Assembly: GCF_900113635.1 (NCBI RefSeq)
Contig: NZ_FOQA01000002.1
Span: forward strand, 1 to 64,000
DNA from: Tindallia magadiensis
Lineage (GTDB): Bacteria > Bacillota > Clostridia > Peptostreptococcales > Tindalliaceae
Length of the DNA: 64,000 nt
Reading direction: 5' to 3'
Below the pieces are notes generated by a model. That model was not told where the DNA came from and ran no database searches. It saw nothing but the letters and a program-made list of their open reading frames with translations. Below, piece by piece: positions 17,913 to 26,864 of the stretch (position 1 is the stretch's first letter; the number at the start of each line of letters is the position of its first letter). A program made the translations under genes and the position numbers.

Positions 17913-19202
17913 ATGCTTTATCGTTTTTTTCTATATGTCGGTCTTATGGCCAGTCTTACGCTAATGGCTTGTGGATCAGGTGCTGGTGCATCTCAAACAC
18001 CACAGGAGTTTATTGAGTCCTTGGAAACGGTTATACAAAAGGGAGATGCAAAACAACTGGAGAAAATGATGATGGTGGAAAATCACCGGATAGAGTTGGA
18101 TGAGCATAGCATAAAACCGCTTTTGGATTATTTTGATGCTTATCCGGAGCAATGGGAATCAGTAAAAGCATCACTGAATCGTCAGGCAGACCGCCTTGAA
18201 GAAGCTGATACTCATAGGTTACAAGAATCTATGGTGACGCCTTTAAAATTAGTAGAGCGGGAAGAACCAGTTTCTGGAATTCGGTATGCGGTGATCCCAT
18301 TGAATTATACCCTGTATGTAAAGGGAGACATTCCTGGAACTATCTTTTTTATGAATGAAGAAGAGGTGTCCTTAAGCGATAAAGAAAGAGTTCGACATTC
18401 TTTTTACGAGATGCTTCCCGGCAGACATCGACTGGAAGCTGTTTATTCAGGTGAATACATTGATTTGAGAACCGAGAAGGAAGTAGACCTTTTTTTACCG
18501 GATGATCGGTTTACCAGTATTGAAGTATCCTTTGAGCCAGAACCTTCGTTTATATACCTTAGGTCTAATGTGGGACAGGCTGAACTATACATTAATGGCG
18601 AAAAAACAGGGGAACTCATTAAAGACATAGATAAATTCGGACCATATTTCCCGGATGGTTCTCTTTATGCCAGTGCCGGGGTGGAATATCCCTGGGGGCT
18701 TATGAAAAGTCAGTCAATACCTTTGGAGGATCAAGTGGTACTGTCTTTAGAAGTGGAGCCTTTTGATGAATCGGTGAAGCAAAGTTTAATGGAAACGCTT
18801 GCGGATTTTCGAAAAAACACATGGGAGGCAGTGCAAACAGGGAATGATGATCTGCTGGAAGGAACCTCTGATCATGTGCATTACATGATTCGGGAAATTA
18901 GAAAAGAGTTAGAGGAAACCAACCAAATATTTACCGCTACTTTAGAAAAAATGGTTTTCGATTGGGATAGCCTTCAGTTAATAAAAAAAGACACAGGTGA
19001 GTTGCAGGTTTCCATTATTGCACGGGATTATTTTTATGGGGCCCTGCATTCTGTCGATGAAACGTCGCCCTCGAAGCGTATGGAAGAAAGTAATCGGCTA
19101 TATATATTATCTTATCCTTCAGAAGAGCAACAATGGTTTTTAGAAGACATGGATGTGACAGGCAGCATAGGAACAAGAAATATAAGTGAGTGGGAGTTTT
19201 AA
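17913..19202 (+). CDS. TcaA/YvbJ-like lipoprotein
   Basis: A 429-residue protein with lipobox LMAC (Cys20). The domains look like those of TcaA/YvbJ envelope proteins: a helical domain (about residues 25-95), then beta-sandwich domains with LYVKGDIPGTIFFMNEEE and LRSNVGQAELYINGEKTGE (about 135-240), and a C-terminal NTF2-like domain containing REIRKELEETNQIF (about 325). The usual family form has an N-terminal zinc ribbon and a single membrane helix; here a lipid anchor replaces both. TcaA is linked to glycopeptide susceptibility and envelope stress; the role here is inferred. I use the ATG at 17913 because it gives a canonical lipoprotein signal after AAGGA. Confidence 0.65.
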   Translation: MLYRFFLYVGLMASLTLMACGSGAGASQTPQEFIESLETVIQKGDAKQLEKMMMVENHRIELDEHSIKPLLDYFDAYPEQWESVKASLNRQADRLEEADTHRLQESMVTPLKLVEREEPVSGIRYAVIPLNYTLYVKGDIPGTIFFMNEEEVSLSDKERVRHSFYEMLPGRHRLEAVYSGEYIDLRTEKEVDLFLPDDRFTSIEVSFEPEPSFIYLRSNVGQAELYINGEKTGELIKDIDKFGPYFPDGSLYASAGVEYPWGLMKSQSIPLEDQVVLSLEVEPFDESVKQSLMETLADFRKNTWEAVQTGNDDLLEGTSDHVHYMIREIRKELEETNQIFTATLEKMVFDWDSLQLIKKDTGELQVSIIARDYFYGALHSVDETSPSKRMEESNRLYILSYPSEEQQWFLEDMDVTGSIGTRNISEWEF

Positions 19203-19261
19203 ATGTCTTTGTGTAGATCCTCGGAACTCGAAAATAATGATCATCGAAAGATTGGTGAAAA

Positions 19262-19546
19262 ATGAGAAGTAAATTACAAAAAAGAATTATTTGTATGATG
19301 CTTTTAGCTACCCTTGGAGTAATACATGCTTTGGGGTTTATACTGTTTTTTTTGGATGGTGAGTTCACATCCTTGACCCGGCTTTATAATCTTTGTTTTG
19401 TCGTGGCGATGATGCATATATTTAAACACCTCTATGCTCATACAGAGGGAGGAGAGATCGCGAGGATATGTTCTTTTATTAAATACGTAATATTTACTAT
19501 GATCATATATTCTTTAGGAATTACGACGGTCATGTTTGTCGTTTAA
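19262..19546 (+). CDS. small membrane protein of unknown function
   Basis: A 94-residue protein with three hydrophobic segments (about residues 8-30, 40-55 and 70-92) and short charged loops (HTEGGEIAR). No family is recognisable. It follows the TcaA-like lipoprotein by 59 bp on the same strand, so it may be in the same transcript. The ribosome site (AAAGATTGGTG) is weak. Confidence 0.5.
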   Translation: MRSKLQKRIICMMLLATLGVIHALGFILFFLDGEFTSLTRLYNLCFVVAMMHIFKHLYAHTEGGEIARICSFIKYVIFTMIIYSLGITTVMFVV

Positions 19547-19613
19547 GCATTTACAAACCCTTCAGTGAGATGGGTAAGTAGATAAAAGAATTGAAAGATG
19601 CATTGAAAGATAT

Positions 19614-20522
19614 TTATGTGAATTTTGTATTCATAAAGCAGAATTCCTTCCAAAGAGAAACGTCTCGCTTTCCTTGTTGGTAACCCAAGGAATAACTTCT
19701 TTTTAGCTTGGTGTAATTTTTTTCCATGTTAGAGACAGGCATTTCATCGGGATACACTAAAAAGGCTTTGCCGTCCTGTTGTAAATCTTCCAACTCTTCC
19801 AGCGTTTGGTTATAAAGCTGATGGCGGCGAAACATTGCTTCAGCTACTTGGGGGTAGTTTCGGTAGAAGGTTTTGGCAATGCGTTTATGCTTCACAGGTG
19901 TTTTGCGATAACCCTTAGGGCGGGTCAGGATAACAAAAAAACGGTTATATCCATCCCTTTTGGCTACTTCCAGCGGGATTCCTCCGCTTAGCCCACCATC
20001 AACATAGGGAACATCCTTAAAAATGGCAGGGGGCATAAAGATGGGCAAGGAAGAAGAGGCTCGGACAATTTTCATCAGATCTTGTAAGGACTGGATATCC
20101 TGTCGTGAGAAATACTTCATCATGCCTGTTTTCATCTCGAAAGCACCAATGCGAAGCTGAGCCGGATTGCGATTAAATTGTTGAAAATCAAAGGGAAGTG
20201 TGGCGTTTGGGTAAGGTGTTTTTTCATAAATATATTGCGCTCGAAAATAACCCTCGCCTGCTAGGAAAGATTTCCAACCACCGAAGTGAGGATCTTTTAC
20301 AATATCCACAAAGGATCGCTTGCTCCGCTCCTGATCTCTGGAAAGGTAATTGACACTACAACTGGCTCCGGCAGAAATGCCGGCCACATAATCAAAATAT
20401 AGATGATTTTCTAGTAAATGATGCAATAAACCAGAAGAATAACTGGCTCGCATACCACCGCCCTCAAAAATAAGGGCGGTATCTTTTATGTTATTTTTTA
20501 GCGGTTGATTTTGGTTCATCAT
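19614..20522 (-). CDS. patatin-like phospholipase
   Basis: A 302-residue protein with the full patatin catalytic set: an oxyanion loop FEGGGMRASYSSG (about residues 18-30), the nucleophile elbow GISAGAS (Ser near 51) and the aspartate motif VDGGLSGGIPL (about 174-184). It matches the bacterial RssA/YjeI-like branch of acyl hydrolases, which cleave lipid acyl chains in the cytosol or at the inner face of the membrane. The start follows AGGAGCTG. It stands alone on this strand, and its natural substrate is unknown. Confidence 0.9.
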   Translation of the reverse strand: MMNQNQPLKNNIKDTALIFEGGGMRASYSSGLLHHLLENHLYFDYVAGISAGASCSVNYLSRDQERSKRSFVDIVKDPHFGGWKSFLAGEGYFRAQYIYEKTPYPNATLPFDFQQFNRNPAQLRIGAFEMKTGMMKYFSRQDIQSLQDLMKIVRASSSLPIFMPPAIFKDVPYVDGGLSGGIPLEVAKRDGYNRFFVILTRPKGYRKTPVKHKRIAKTFYRNYPQVAEAMFRRHQLYNQTLEELEDLQQDGKAFLVYPDEMPVSNMEKNYTKLKRSYSLGYQQGKRDVSLWKEFCFMNTKFT

Positions 20523-20749
20523 ATTGTCAGCTCCTGTTAATCCTTAATGATATATAAGGTTCCTTAGAACAATCCTAGGTGTTTTGAGTATATGTCCTGG
20601 CTATTTATGGGTGCTTGTATTTCTTACGATCAGTATAGCATATGAAGAGCAACATGTTAACGTAACTGGTTAAGCTGTATCCATTGAAACGCAGATAGAC
20701 ACCGGTAAAGGTCTAGGTTTTGGCGGAAATAGCGGTGTAAGAACAAAGC

Positions 20750-20778
20750 TTGTCATGATAATCACAATGTGGTAATCT
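20750..20778 (+). promoter_or_regulatory. candidate promoter of the NusG_II/Gx operon
   Basis: TTGTCA (20750-20755), 17 bp, TAATCT (20773-20778), about 60 bp before the start codon at 20839. The rest of the 20523-20838 gap shows nothing that I can support. Confidence 0.5.
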
Positions 20779-20838
20779 GATTGCTGGAAACACTGACGAC
20801 ACCCTGCAAAATAAAGAAATTATCTGAAATTATTTGAA

Positions 20839-21219
20839 ATGAGTGATTTGATGAAGAAAAAAGACATACAACTGCTAATCATTATTCTGGTTGTTTCAAT
20901 CATAGGATTAGCAGGGGCAAGGCTTAATGCCAGCGAAAATGCAGCGACGTCACAAGCTGTTATTTTTTTGAATGATGAAGAATACGTAAGGGTTCCTTTG
21001 GAAGATCCTCAAGTGGTAGTAATTGATCAGGGAGATAAAACAAATGAAATTCAAGTGACTGAAAAGGGAGTTTCAATGCTTTACTCAGACTGTTCAAGTC
21101 AGTACTGTGTGCAACAGGGAGAAGTGACTTTGGAAAACATGGATCAGCGATTTTTAGGGGCGTGGATTTACTGTTTGCACAACAAGGTGTCGATTCAGCT
21201 ACTTAGAGGTGAAGAATAA
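20839..21219 (+). CDS. NusG domain II-containing protein
   Basis: A 126-residue protein with one N-terminal membrane helix (about residues 8-26) and an extracytoplasmic domain of the NusG_II type. The recognisable part is SDCSSQYCVQQG (about residues 90-101), and it ends GAWIYCLHNKVSIQLL, as is usual for this family. These proteins are commonly encoded beside Gx-family membrane proteins and the flavin transferase ApbE, and may help extracytoplasmic electron transfer. Here the Gx gene follows with the stop and start overlapping (TAATG). There is no apbE nearby. An ATG at 20851 is an alternative start. Confidence 0.75.
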   Translation: MSDLMKKKDIQLLIIILVVSIIGLAGARLNASENAATSQAVIFLNDEEYVRVPLEDPQVVVIDQGDKTNEIQVTEKGVSMLYSDCSSQYCVQQGEVTLENMDQRFLGAWIYCLHNKVSIQLLRGEE

Positions 21220-21713
21220 TGAATGCACGCAAAATAGCTATTCTTGGAGTATTAACAGGGGTAGCGCTTATTCTGGGTTACGTAGAGCGGTTAATCCCTG
21301 TTTTTTCTGCTATGCCAGGCATTAAGCTGGGATTATCAAATACGGTATTGCTGTATGCTTTATACATGATGAGCTGGAAAGAGGCTATGACGTTAATGGT
21401 ATTAAAAGTAGTTTTGAGTGGCTTGTTATTTGCTGGACTGTCAGGGGCGTTGTATGGTTTTTCTGGTGGATTGTTAAGTTTGATGGTTATGATTCTTATA
21501 CAACGGAGCGATGGCTTCAGTATTGTAGGGGTCAGCATTGTAGGTGCTGTCTTCCATAATATTGGTCAAATAGGGATGGCCATGCTTGTTGTCCAGACGA
21601 AGGGGCTTCTTTTGTATCTGCCGGTACTAATCATATCAGGAGCGATTACTGGTACGTTAACGGGAATGATTGCGCAAAATGTACTGAAGGGATTAAGAAC
21701 GTGCCACCCATAA
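21219..21713 (+). CDS. Gx transporter-family membrane protein
   Basis: A 164-residue membrane protein with about five hydrophobic segments, matching the family named heptaprenyl diphosphate synthase component I or Gx transporter (MPGIKLGLSNTVLLYALY at about residues 29-46, VVLSGLLFAGLSGALYGFSGG at about 63-82). The fold resembles S-components of ECF transporters. It is coupled to the NusG_II gene. Given the flavoprotein lipoproteins around it, a role in flavin supply or redox is plausible but unproven. The older prenyl-synthase name is probably misleading. Confidence 0.75.
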   Translation: MNARKIAILGVLTGVALILGYVERLIPVFSAMPGIKLGLSNTVLLYALYMMSWKEAMTLMVLKVVLSGLLFAGLSGALYGFSGGLLSLMVMILIQRSDGFSIVGVSIVGAVFHNIGQIGMAMLVVQTKGLLLYLPVLIISGAITGTLTGMIAQNVLKGLRTCHP

Positions 21714-21785
21714 GCAGGCCTAATAGCTTCCGGTGACCAGGTTCATCAATTGGTAGGTGTTTATCGTTCAAAAGGAGGCTGGATG

Positions 21786-22613
21786 ATGAGTTTTTCAATT
21801 GGTCAAGTATCTCGGATTTTTGGTTTTACTCGTCAGGCGGTACGGTTTTACGAAGAAAAAGGCCTGATAAGTCCAACGAAGGATAAAAATGGATGGCGTT
21901 ACTACGATGAAGATGATATTGCGCGATTGATCAGTGCGCGAAAGTATTTGGCCATGGGCTATAAAATTACAGAAGTGGTAGAACAGTTTACAAATTCAAC
22001 GCCGGAATCCATTGCTAATACTTTGGATAAAAAGCATAGGATTATGAGGAAAGAAATAGAACACTTGAAGGTTTTGGCGGATACGGTAGATGATTATCGT
22101 GAAAAGATAAGGCAACTGAATCAATCCGTAGGAATCTTTTCGATTCGCTATTCACCGCCTTTATCTCTGTTCTACAGCCAGCCTGATAATCAACTGCAAG
22201 ATGAACGAATACCGGATACCATGGCATGGGTAGATGCGCTGCCTGTTTCAAAAATAACGGCTTTTTACCAAGTAAAGAAGGATAATCAGTATTTTATTAT
22301 GGAGCGACAGCACAAGGGCTTTTCCATAGAACAACCTTATGCCGATCAATATGGGTTATGTCAATTGGAAACAACTCAGTTTCTTTCCAGACAGCTTTGC
22401 GCTAATGTTGTGATGGCGGTACAAAGTGAAGACATCGCATCTTTGCATGTTGAAAAAGATGCGTTGTCTTTTTTTGCAGAGATAGGTCTGGAGATAAGAG
22501 GTAATCCCTGGGGACAAATTATCTTCTCGGATTGTAGACAGGAAAAACCAGGGGCGCAGAGGGTTTATAGACAATATATTGACTTGTGGATACCTGTGAA
22601 AAAATCGAAATAA
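21786..22613 (+). CDS. MerR-family transcriptional activator
   Basis: A 275-residue protein with the MerR DNA-binding domain at the N-terminus (FSIGQVSRIFGFTRQAVRFY, about residues 3-22, and GWRYYDEDDIARL), a coiled coil (about 75-110) and a C-terminal domain of about 150 residues that I do not recognise and that probably binds an effector. It is followed by a promoter with a 19-bp spacer and a perfect inverted repeat, exactly what MerR proteins act on, driving the flavocytochrome gene at 22800. The start is set by AAAGGAGG; an ATG 3 bases upstream is equally open. Confidence 0.85.
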   Translation: MSFSIGQVSRIFGFTRQAVRFYEEKGLISPTKDKNGWRYYDEDDIARLISARKYLAMGYKITEVVEQFTNSTPESIANTLDKKHRIMRKEIEHLKVLADTVDDYREKIRQLNQSVGIFSIRYSPPLSLFYSQPDNQLQDERIPDTMAWVDALPVSKITAFYQVKKDNQYFIMERQHKGFSIEQPYADQYGLCQLETTQFLSRQLCANVVMAVQSEDIASLHVEKDALSFFAEIGLEIRGNPWGQIIFSDCRQEKPGAQRVYRQYIDLWIPVKKSK

Positions 22614-22643
22614 ATCAAATCGAAGCAGGTTGCTTTTTAGGGA

Positions 22644-22674
22644 TTGACTATCAAGCTGCTTGATAGTGTATAGT
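22644..22674 (+). promoter_or_regulatory. MerR-type promoter with a 19-bp spacer and operator
   Basis: TTGACT (22644-22649), 19 bp, TATAGT (22669-22674). The spacer holds a perfect inverted repeat: ACTATCAAGC (22647-22656), one base, then its reverse complement (22658-22667). Over-long spacers with an internal operator are the hallmark of MerR-activated promoters. The merR-like gene ends 31 bp upstream. Confidence 0.9.
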
Positions 22675-22799
22675 GTTAATAGTTTGACAAGCGCTTTTGA
22701 ATAAAAGCATAGATGACATGGCCAGCATCTTACTCTATTGTTCAAGCAAAAAATCAAACACAAAATACAGAAATCAATCACCAAAGGAGTGGACAGTCA

Positions 22800-24737
22800 A
22801 TGAAGAAGGCAATAAAAATTCTTTCCTTTTTTCTCATATTATGTCTTGTAGGATCCATGGTAGGATGCGGTTCTCCGGAAAATAATGATACGGGTACTGA
22901 AATTGATGGAGATAAAGAAATTACGTCAATGAATCCCGGAGAATATGTAGTAGAAGTAGATGGATACAAATCTATGAAGGTTCAAGTAACACTTGGTGAA
23001 AAAGAGATCAAAAAGATAGAAGTGATTGAACATGAAGAAACGCCAGGAGTTTCCGATGCTGCACTGGAAGAAATTCCAGAGGCGATTGTGGCTCAGCAAA
23101 GTGTAGGAGTGGATACGATCACAGGGGCAACGTTGACAAGTCAGGGAATCATCAATGCTGTCCAACAAGCCATTGAAGAAGCAGGCGGGATCGTTGAAGA
23201 ATTTGAGCTGGGGATAGAAGGCGAGGAACAGGTTTCAACAGAGGCAAGGCAACGCATGAGTCATGGAGAGGTTCCAGATACATGGGATATGACCTATGAT
23301 GTTGTAGTGGTAGGCGGTGGGTTCGCCGGTTTAGCGGCTGCTTATAGTGCTACAGAAAATGGAGCAGAGACATTGCTAATTGACAAAATGCCAGTTCTGG
23401 GTGGAAACTCACAAATTAATGGTGGCGTATACGCTTCCTATACTAGCCGCATTGCTGATGAAATGTATGAAGCTTTAGGACTTGAACCTGATACGGCTGA
23501 AAAACATATTGAAGATACTATTGTAGGTGGAGATTATTTAAGTGATGAAAAATTGGTGCGAAACTTTGTTTATGGCGCCCCTTTCTTTCTGGATATGATG
23601 CTGGAAAATGGACTGGAAGTTCGAGAGTCCATTACGCGGCCGGGAGGTCATTATGGCTACCGTACCTATACTACTATTAATGGAGTAGGTGCTGATATTG
23701 TTCAGGTACAGAAGGATATGCTGGAAGATACAGATGCTACCATTATGTTAAATACAGAAATGACCAGAATCTACCGTGAAGACGGAGAAGTTGGACGGGT
23801 GGTAGGCATTGAAGTTAAGACAAGAGACGGGGTTAAAACCGTTAAAGCAGAAAAAGGCGTTATTCTGACTACCGGCGGATTTAGCGGCAATGTGGAAATG
23901 CGTTCAAAACATGTACCATCATTAACAGCCGATATTCCTACCACCAATCATGTGGGAGCTACCGGTGAGGCCATCACTATGGCACAGGAGTTGGGAGCAA
24001 ACACCATGCATATGTCCTATATTCAGCTATACCCCTTTGCAAATCCTAACAACGGCGTTTTGGATGCTTATGCGGTTATTCCTTTCAGCGGTCCTAGCTC
24101 TGGTGTTGTTTATGTCGATGAATATGGTCAGCGTTATGTGAATGAAGGTGAAAGACGGGATGTATGCTCTCGGGCAGCTCAGGAAAGTGGTGGTTTCCCA
24201 ACCTTCTCTATTTTCGATCAAGAAATTGTCGAAAAAGGTGGGTTCATTTCTGAAGAACAGCTAATTGGTGGAATGGAAGACGATCGTATCTTTAAGGCCG
24301 ACAGTCTTGAAGAGTTGGCACAAATGATTAACGGACACCAATATGCTGATCACGCTGTTAACATGGCGGCAGAAGCATTAGTAGAAACCATCGAACAACA
24401 TAATGGATTTATTGATGATGGCAATGACCCCGAATTTGGAAAAGTAATTGATCAAGGTATCATGATGAAAATAGATCAAGGTCCATATTATGCTATTCCT
24501 CAATGGCCCTCTGTTCATCATACCATGGGTGGTCTGACCATTACAGAACGAACAGAAGTGCAAGATATCTGGGGCGAAGTGATTCCTGGGCTTTATGCTG
24601 CCGGTGAAGTTACCGGAGGTGTTCACGGGACTAACCGATTAGGATCTAACGCAATACCGGATGCAGCCGTACACGGTTATATTGCCGGCGAAATTGCTGT
24701 AACTGGTAAAATGCCAGATTTTATTCCAGAACAATAG
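22800..24737 (+). CDS. second lipoprotein flavocytochrome-like reductase
   Basis: A 645-residue lipoprotein (lipobox MVGC, Cys23). It has an FMN-binding domain with TITGATLTS (Thr111 is the likely FMN attachment residue), then a fumarate-reductase-type FAD domain (VVVGGGFAGLAAAYSA near residue 170, NSQINGGVYAS, NHVGATGEAITMAQELG, VHHTMGGLTI, EVTGGVHGTNRLGSNAI). The extra length over the 13171 paralogue lies around residues 205-290 (ESITRPGGHYGYRTYTTING), so its substrate pocket is probably different. The ATG at 22800 follows AAAGGAGTGG; an upstream ATG at 22713 gives a nonsense extension. It should be activated by the MerR protein upstream. Confidence 0.9.
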   Translation: MKKAIKILSFFLILCLVGSMVGCGSPENNDTGTEIDGDKEITSMNPGEYVVEVDGYKSMKVQVTLGEKEIKKIEVIEHEETPGVSDAALEEIPEAIVAQQSVGVDTITGATLTSQGIINAVQQAIEEAGGIVEEFELGIEGEEQVSTEARQRMSHGEVPDTWDMTYDVVVVGGGFAGLAAAYSATENGAETLLIDKMPVLGGNSQINGGVYASYTSRIADEMYEALGLEPDTAEKHIEDTIVGGDYLSDEKLVRNFVYGAPFFLDMMLENGLEVRESITRPGGHYGYRTYTTINGVGADIVQVQKDMLEDTDATIMLNTEMTRIYREDGEVGRVVGIEVKTRDGVKTVKAEKGVILTTGGFSGNVEMRSKHVPSLTADIPTTNHVGATGEAITMAQELGANTMHMSYIQLYPFANPNNGVLDAYAVIPFSGPSSGVVYVDEYGQRYVNEGERRDVCSRAAQESGGFPTFSIFDQEIVEKGGFISEEQLIGGMEDDRIFKADSLEELAQMINGHQYADHAVNMAAEALVETIEQHNGFIDDGNDPEFGKVIDQGIMMKIDQGPYYAIPQWPSVHHTMGGLTITERTEVQDIWGEVIPGLYAAGEVTGGVHGTNRLGSNAIPDAAVHGYIAGEIAVTGKMPDFIPEQ

Positions 24738-24790
24738 AGAAAGAGAAAAAGGTAAGAGAAGCAAAAAAATCAATAGAGGAACTGAGAAAA

Positions 24791-24818
24791 GCCTGCTGAT
24801 TGTCTAGCAGGTTTTTTG
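24791..24818 (+). terminator. intrinsic terminator after the second flavocytochrome
   Basis: CCTGCT and AGCAGG form a short GC-rich stem with an 8-base loop, followed by six Ts. The stretch from here to the next gene (24819-24988) shows nothing else that I can support. Confidence 0.75.
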
Positions 24819-24988
24819 CTTGTTAAAGGCGACTAACTCAGGGAAAGGTTTCTCTGATGTTTTTGGAGATAGAGATAGGGCTTGCATAATACTGGTTCAA
24901 AGGGGTATGATCTAAAAGAAGCCATTTAGCTTGATGGATTCAACCCGTAGGATCACATTTCAATTTGGAAGGATGGAAAAAAACAGCG

Positions 24989-26800
24989 ATGAAAAAATGG
25001 ATGAAAACAACGATGCTGGTACTAGTAGCATTGATTTTAGTTGTAACGACAGTATTAAGCATTAACCTAGAACTGAATTTACGTCTTCGTAGATGGGCAC
25101 AGTCTCTGCCTCTTTTAGGAGTCTATGAAATCTACGAGGAATCGCCTCAGGTCATGTATCTGGGCGAAAAAGGGGTTCAGATAGAGCCTCATACGGAAGA
25201 ACTGTTAAACGTAAACGCCGAAAGTGGAAAAACCTATGTGAATGTTTTTTGGCTTCGGGATTCTCTTTATACGCATCATTACGATGCGGCAATAGGCCAA
25301 ACCAATCTGGTAGGACCGGATGCTTTTATAACCATTGCCGATACAGGTGAAATCACCGTTAATGGTACCCTTCAGGAAACAAGCATAATCCCAGTTCATC
25401 TAGAGGAAAGTACATTCTTGCCTTACGAAGACCTGAAGGATTTGGATATTTTTGATAACCTAGGGCTTCGGAGAAAAGAAGGAACAACCAGCGGTCATGT
25501 GATTTTTATGAACGATTATCTCCCTTATCAAACATTGTCATTAGAATCTGGACAGCTTGTTTTTGAGAATGAAGAGAAAATGAATGTTTATCGGAGTAGA
25601 GTCTTATCTCTGGAACCATACCTTAAGTGGCGCACATTTCGGGAACCTGCCCGCATTCTGGAAAAATCTTCTGGTGGAAAGGCGCTGGTCTATGAGACGG
25701 AGGGAGATTATCTTACCGTTGTGACGGAGAAAGGCACCCTTGGGGTCATTCGGGAAACAGAGAACCGCCTGGCATCCATGGAACCTGTCCAAAACGCCAA
25801 ATTGCCTGAATGGCAATCACCATTGGAAGAACCTCTGATGCTGGTGTGGGAAGCTGTATATAGCCGAAATCCTAATGTCGATACCTTGCCGGAAATGCCG
25901 GGCGTGAATGTGGTATCGCCTACCTGGTATGCACTGACGGATGAGGAAGGAAGTGTTTCTTCCATGGCATCGGATCCGTATATTCGTTGGGCCAGAGAAA
26001 ATGGGTTTCAAATCTGGGCACTGGTTTCCAATGAATTTGATATTGACCGAACCCATGAGTTTCTAAAAAGTGCCGAAGCTCGAAAAAATTTCATTGACTA
26101 TATGATCAGTGAAGCCTTGACTCGTGGATATGAAGGAATTAATTTGGATTTTGAAAATGTTTATAAAGCTGATCGAGATCGACTGACTCATTTTGTTAAC
26201 GAAATGGCCTGGGAAATGAGACAGCACGATTTAATCCTGTCCATGGACGTTACCATCATGGGCGGCAGTGATAATTGGTCAAAATGTTACGATCATGCTT
26301 ATTTAGGAAAGATTGTGGACTATTTAGTCATTATGACCTACGATGAACATTGGGCCTCCAGTCCAATCAGTGGTCCAGTGGCTTCGTACCCTTGGGTGAG
26401 GCGGGGGATGGAAGAACTGACAAAAGTGGTGGATTCAGAAAGATTAGTCTTAGGACTCCCTTTTTATACGCGTGTCTGGAGAGAGCGGCCTTCTACGGAA
26501 AGAGCCAATCGGATGGTGAATCGATCTACAGCGATTGGAATGCAGGCACAGGCAAACTTTATCGAAAATAATGAACTTACGCCTATCTGGGATGAAGAAG
26601 CAAAATTATATTATGCCTCCTTTATTGATGAGGAAGACGTTGTGAAAATCTGGATTGAAAACGCTGAAACCCTTTCGATTCGGGCGAATTTGGTTCATGA
26701 TCTGGAATTGGCTGGTGTAGCTGGTTGGCAAAGAAGCTTCGCTACAGAGGACATATGGCCGGCACTGCGTGATGTCGTCTTTCAAAGGGCTGATGAATAA
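24989..26800 (+). CDS. GH18-like (YaaH-type) glycosyl hydrolase, membrane-anchored
   Basis: About 603 residues: a membrane helix (about 8-25), two stalk- or SH3-like modules (about 40-280) and a C-terminal GH18 TIM-barrel domain. The catalytic strand reads YEGINLDFENV (near residue 390), keeping the D-x-E end of DXXDXDXE while the first two acidic positions are Glu and Asn, as in several spore-cortex YaaH relatives. VIMTYDEHW (about 446) and LGLPFYTRVW (about 487) are the usual family motifs. It probably acts on peptidoglycan or another GlcNAc polymer outside the membrane. The start is uncertain (TTG at 24965 or ATG at 24989). Confidence 0.75.
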   Translation: MKKWMKTTMLVLVALILVVTTVLSINLELNLRLRRWAQSLPLLGVYEIYEESPQVMYLGEKGVQIEPHTEELLNVNAESGKTYVNVFWLRDSLYTHHYDAAIGQTNLVGPDAFITIADTGEITVNGTLQETSIIPVHLEESTFLPYEDLKDLDIFDNLGLRRKEGTTSGHVIFMNDYLPYQTLSLESGQLVFENEEKMNVYRSRVLSLEPYLKWRTFREPARILEKSSGGKALVYETEGDYLTVVTEKGTLGVIRETENRLASMEPVQNAKLPEWQSPLEEPLMLVWEAVYSRNPNVDTLPEMPGVNVVSPTWYALTDEEGSVSSMASDPYIRWARENGFQIWALVSNEFDIDRTHEFLKSAEARKNFIDYMISEALTRGYEGINLDFENVYKADRDRLTHFVNEMAWEMRQHDLILSMDVTIMGGSDNWSKCYDHAYLGKIVDYLVIMTYDEHWASSPISGPVASYPWVRRGMEELTKVVDSERLVLGLPFYTRVWRERPSTERANRMVNRSTAIGMQAQANFIENNELTPIWDEEAKLYYASFIDEEDVVKIWIENAETLSIRANLVHDLELAGVAGWQRSFATEDIWPALRDVVFQRADE

Positions 26801-26864
26801 GCAGGATTTTTATATGATAGAAACTTGAGGTGAAAAAACAGAAACTAAAGAAAGGATGGTGGCG

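Noticed and set aside
21219..21713. Heptaprenyl diphosphate synthase subunit
   Set aside because: The family name is historical; the protein is a multi-helix membrane protein coupled to NusG_II and has no prenyl-synthase motif.
22713..22799. Longer start of the second flavocytochrome
   Set aside because: The extension hides the lipoprotein signal and has no ribosome site, whereas AAAGGAGTGG marks the ATG at 22800.
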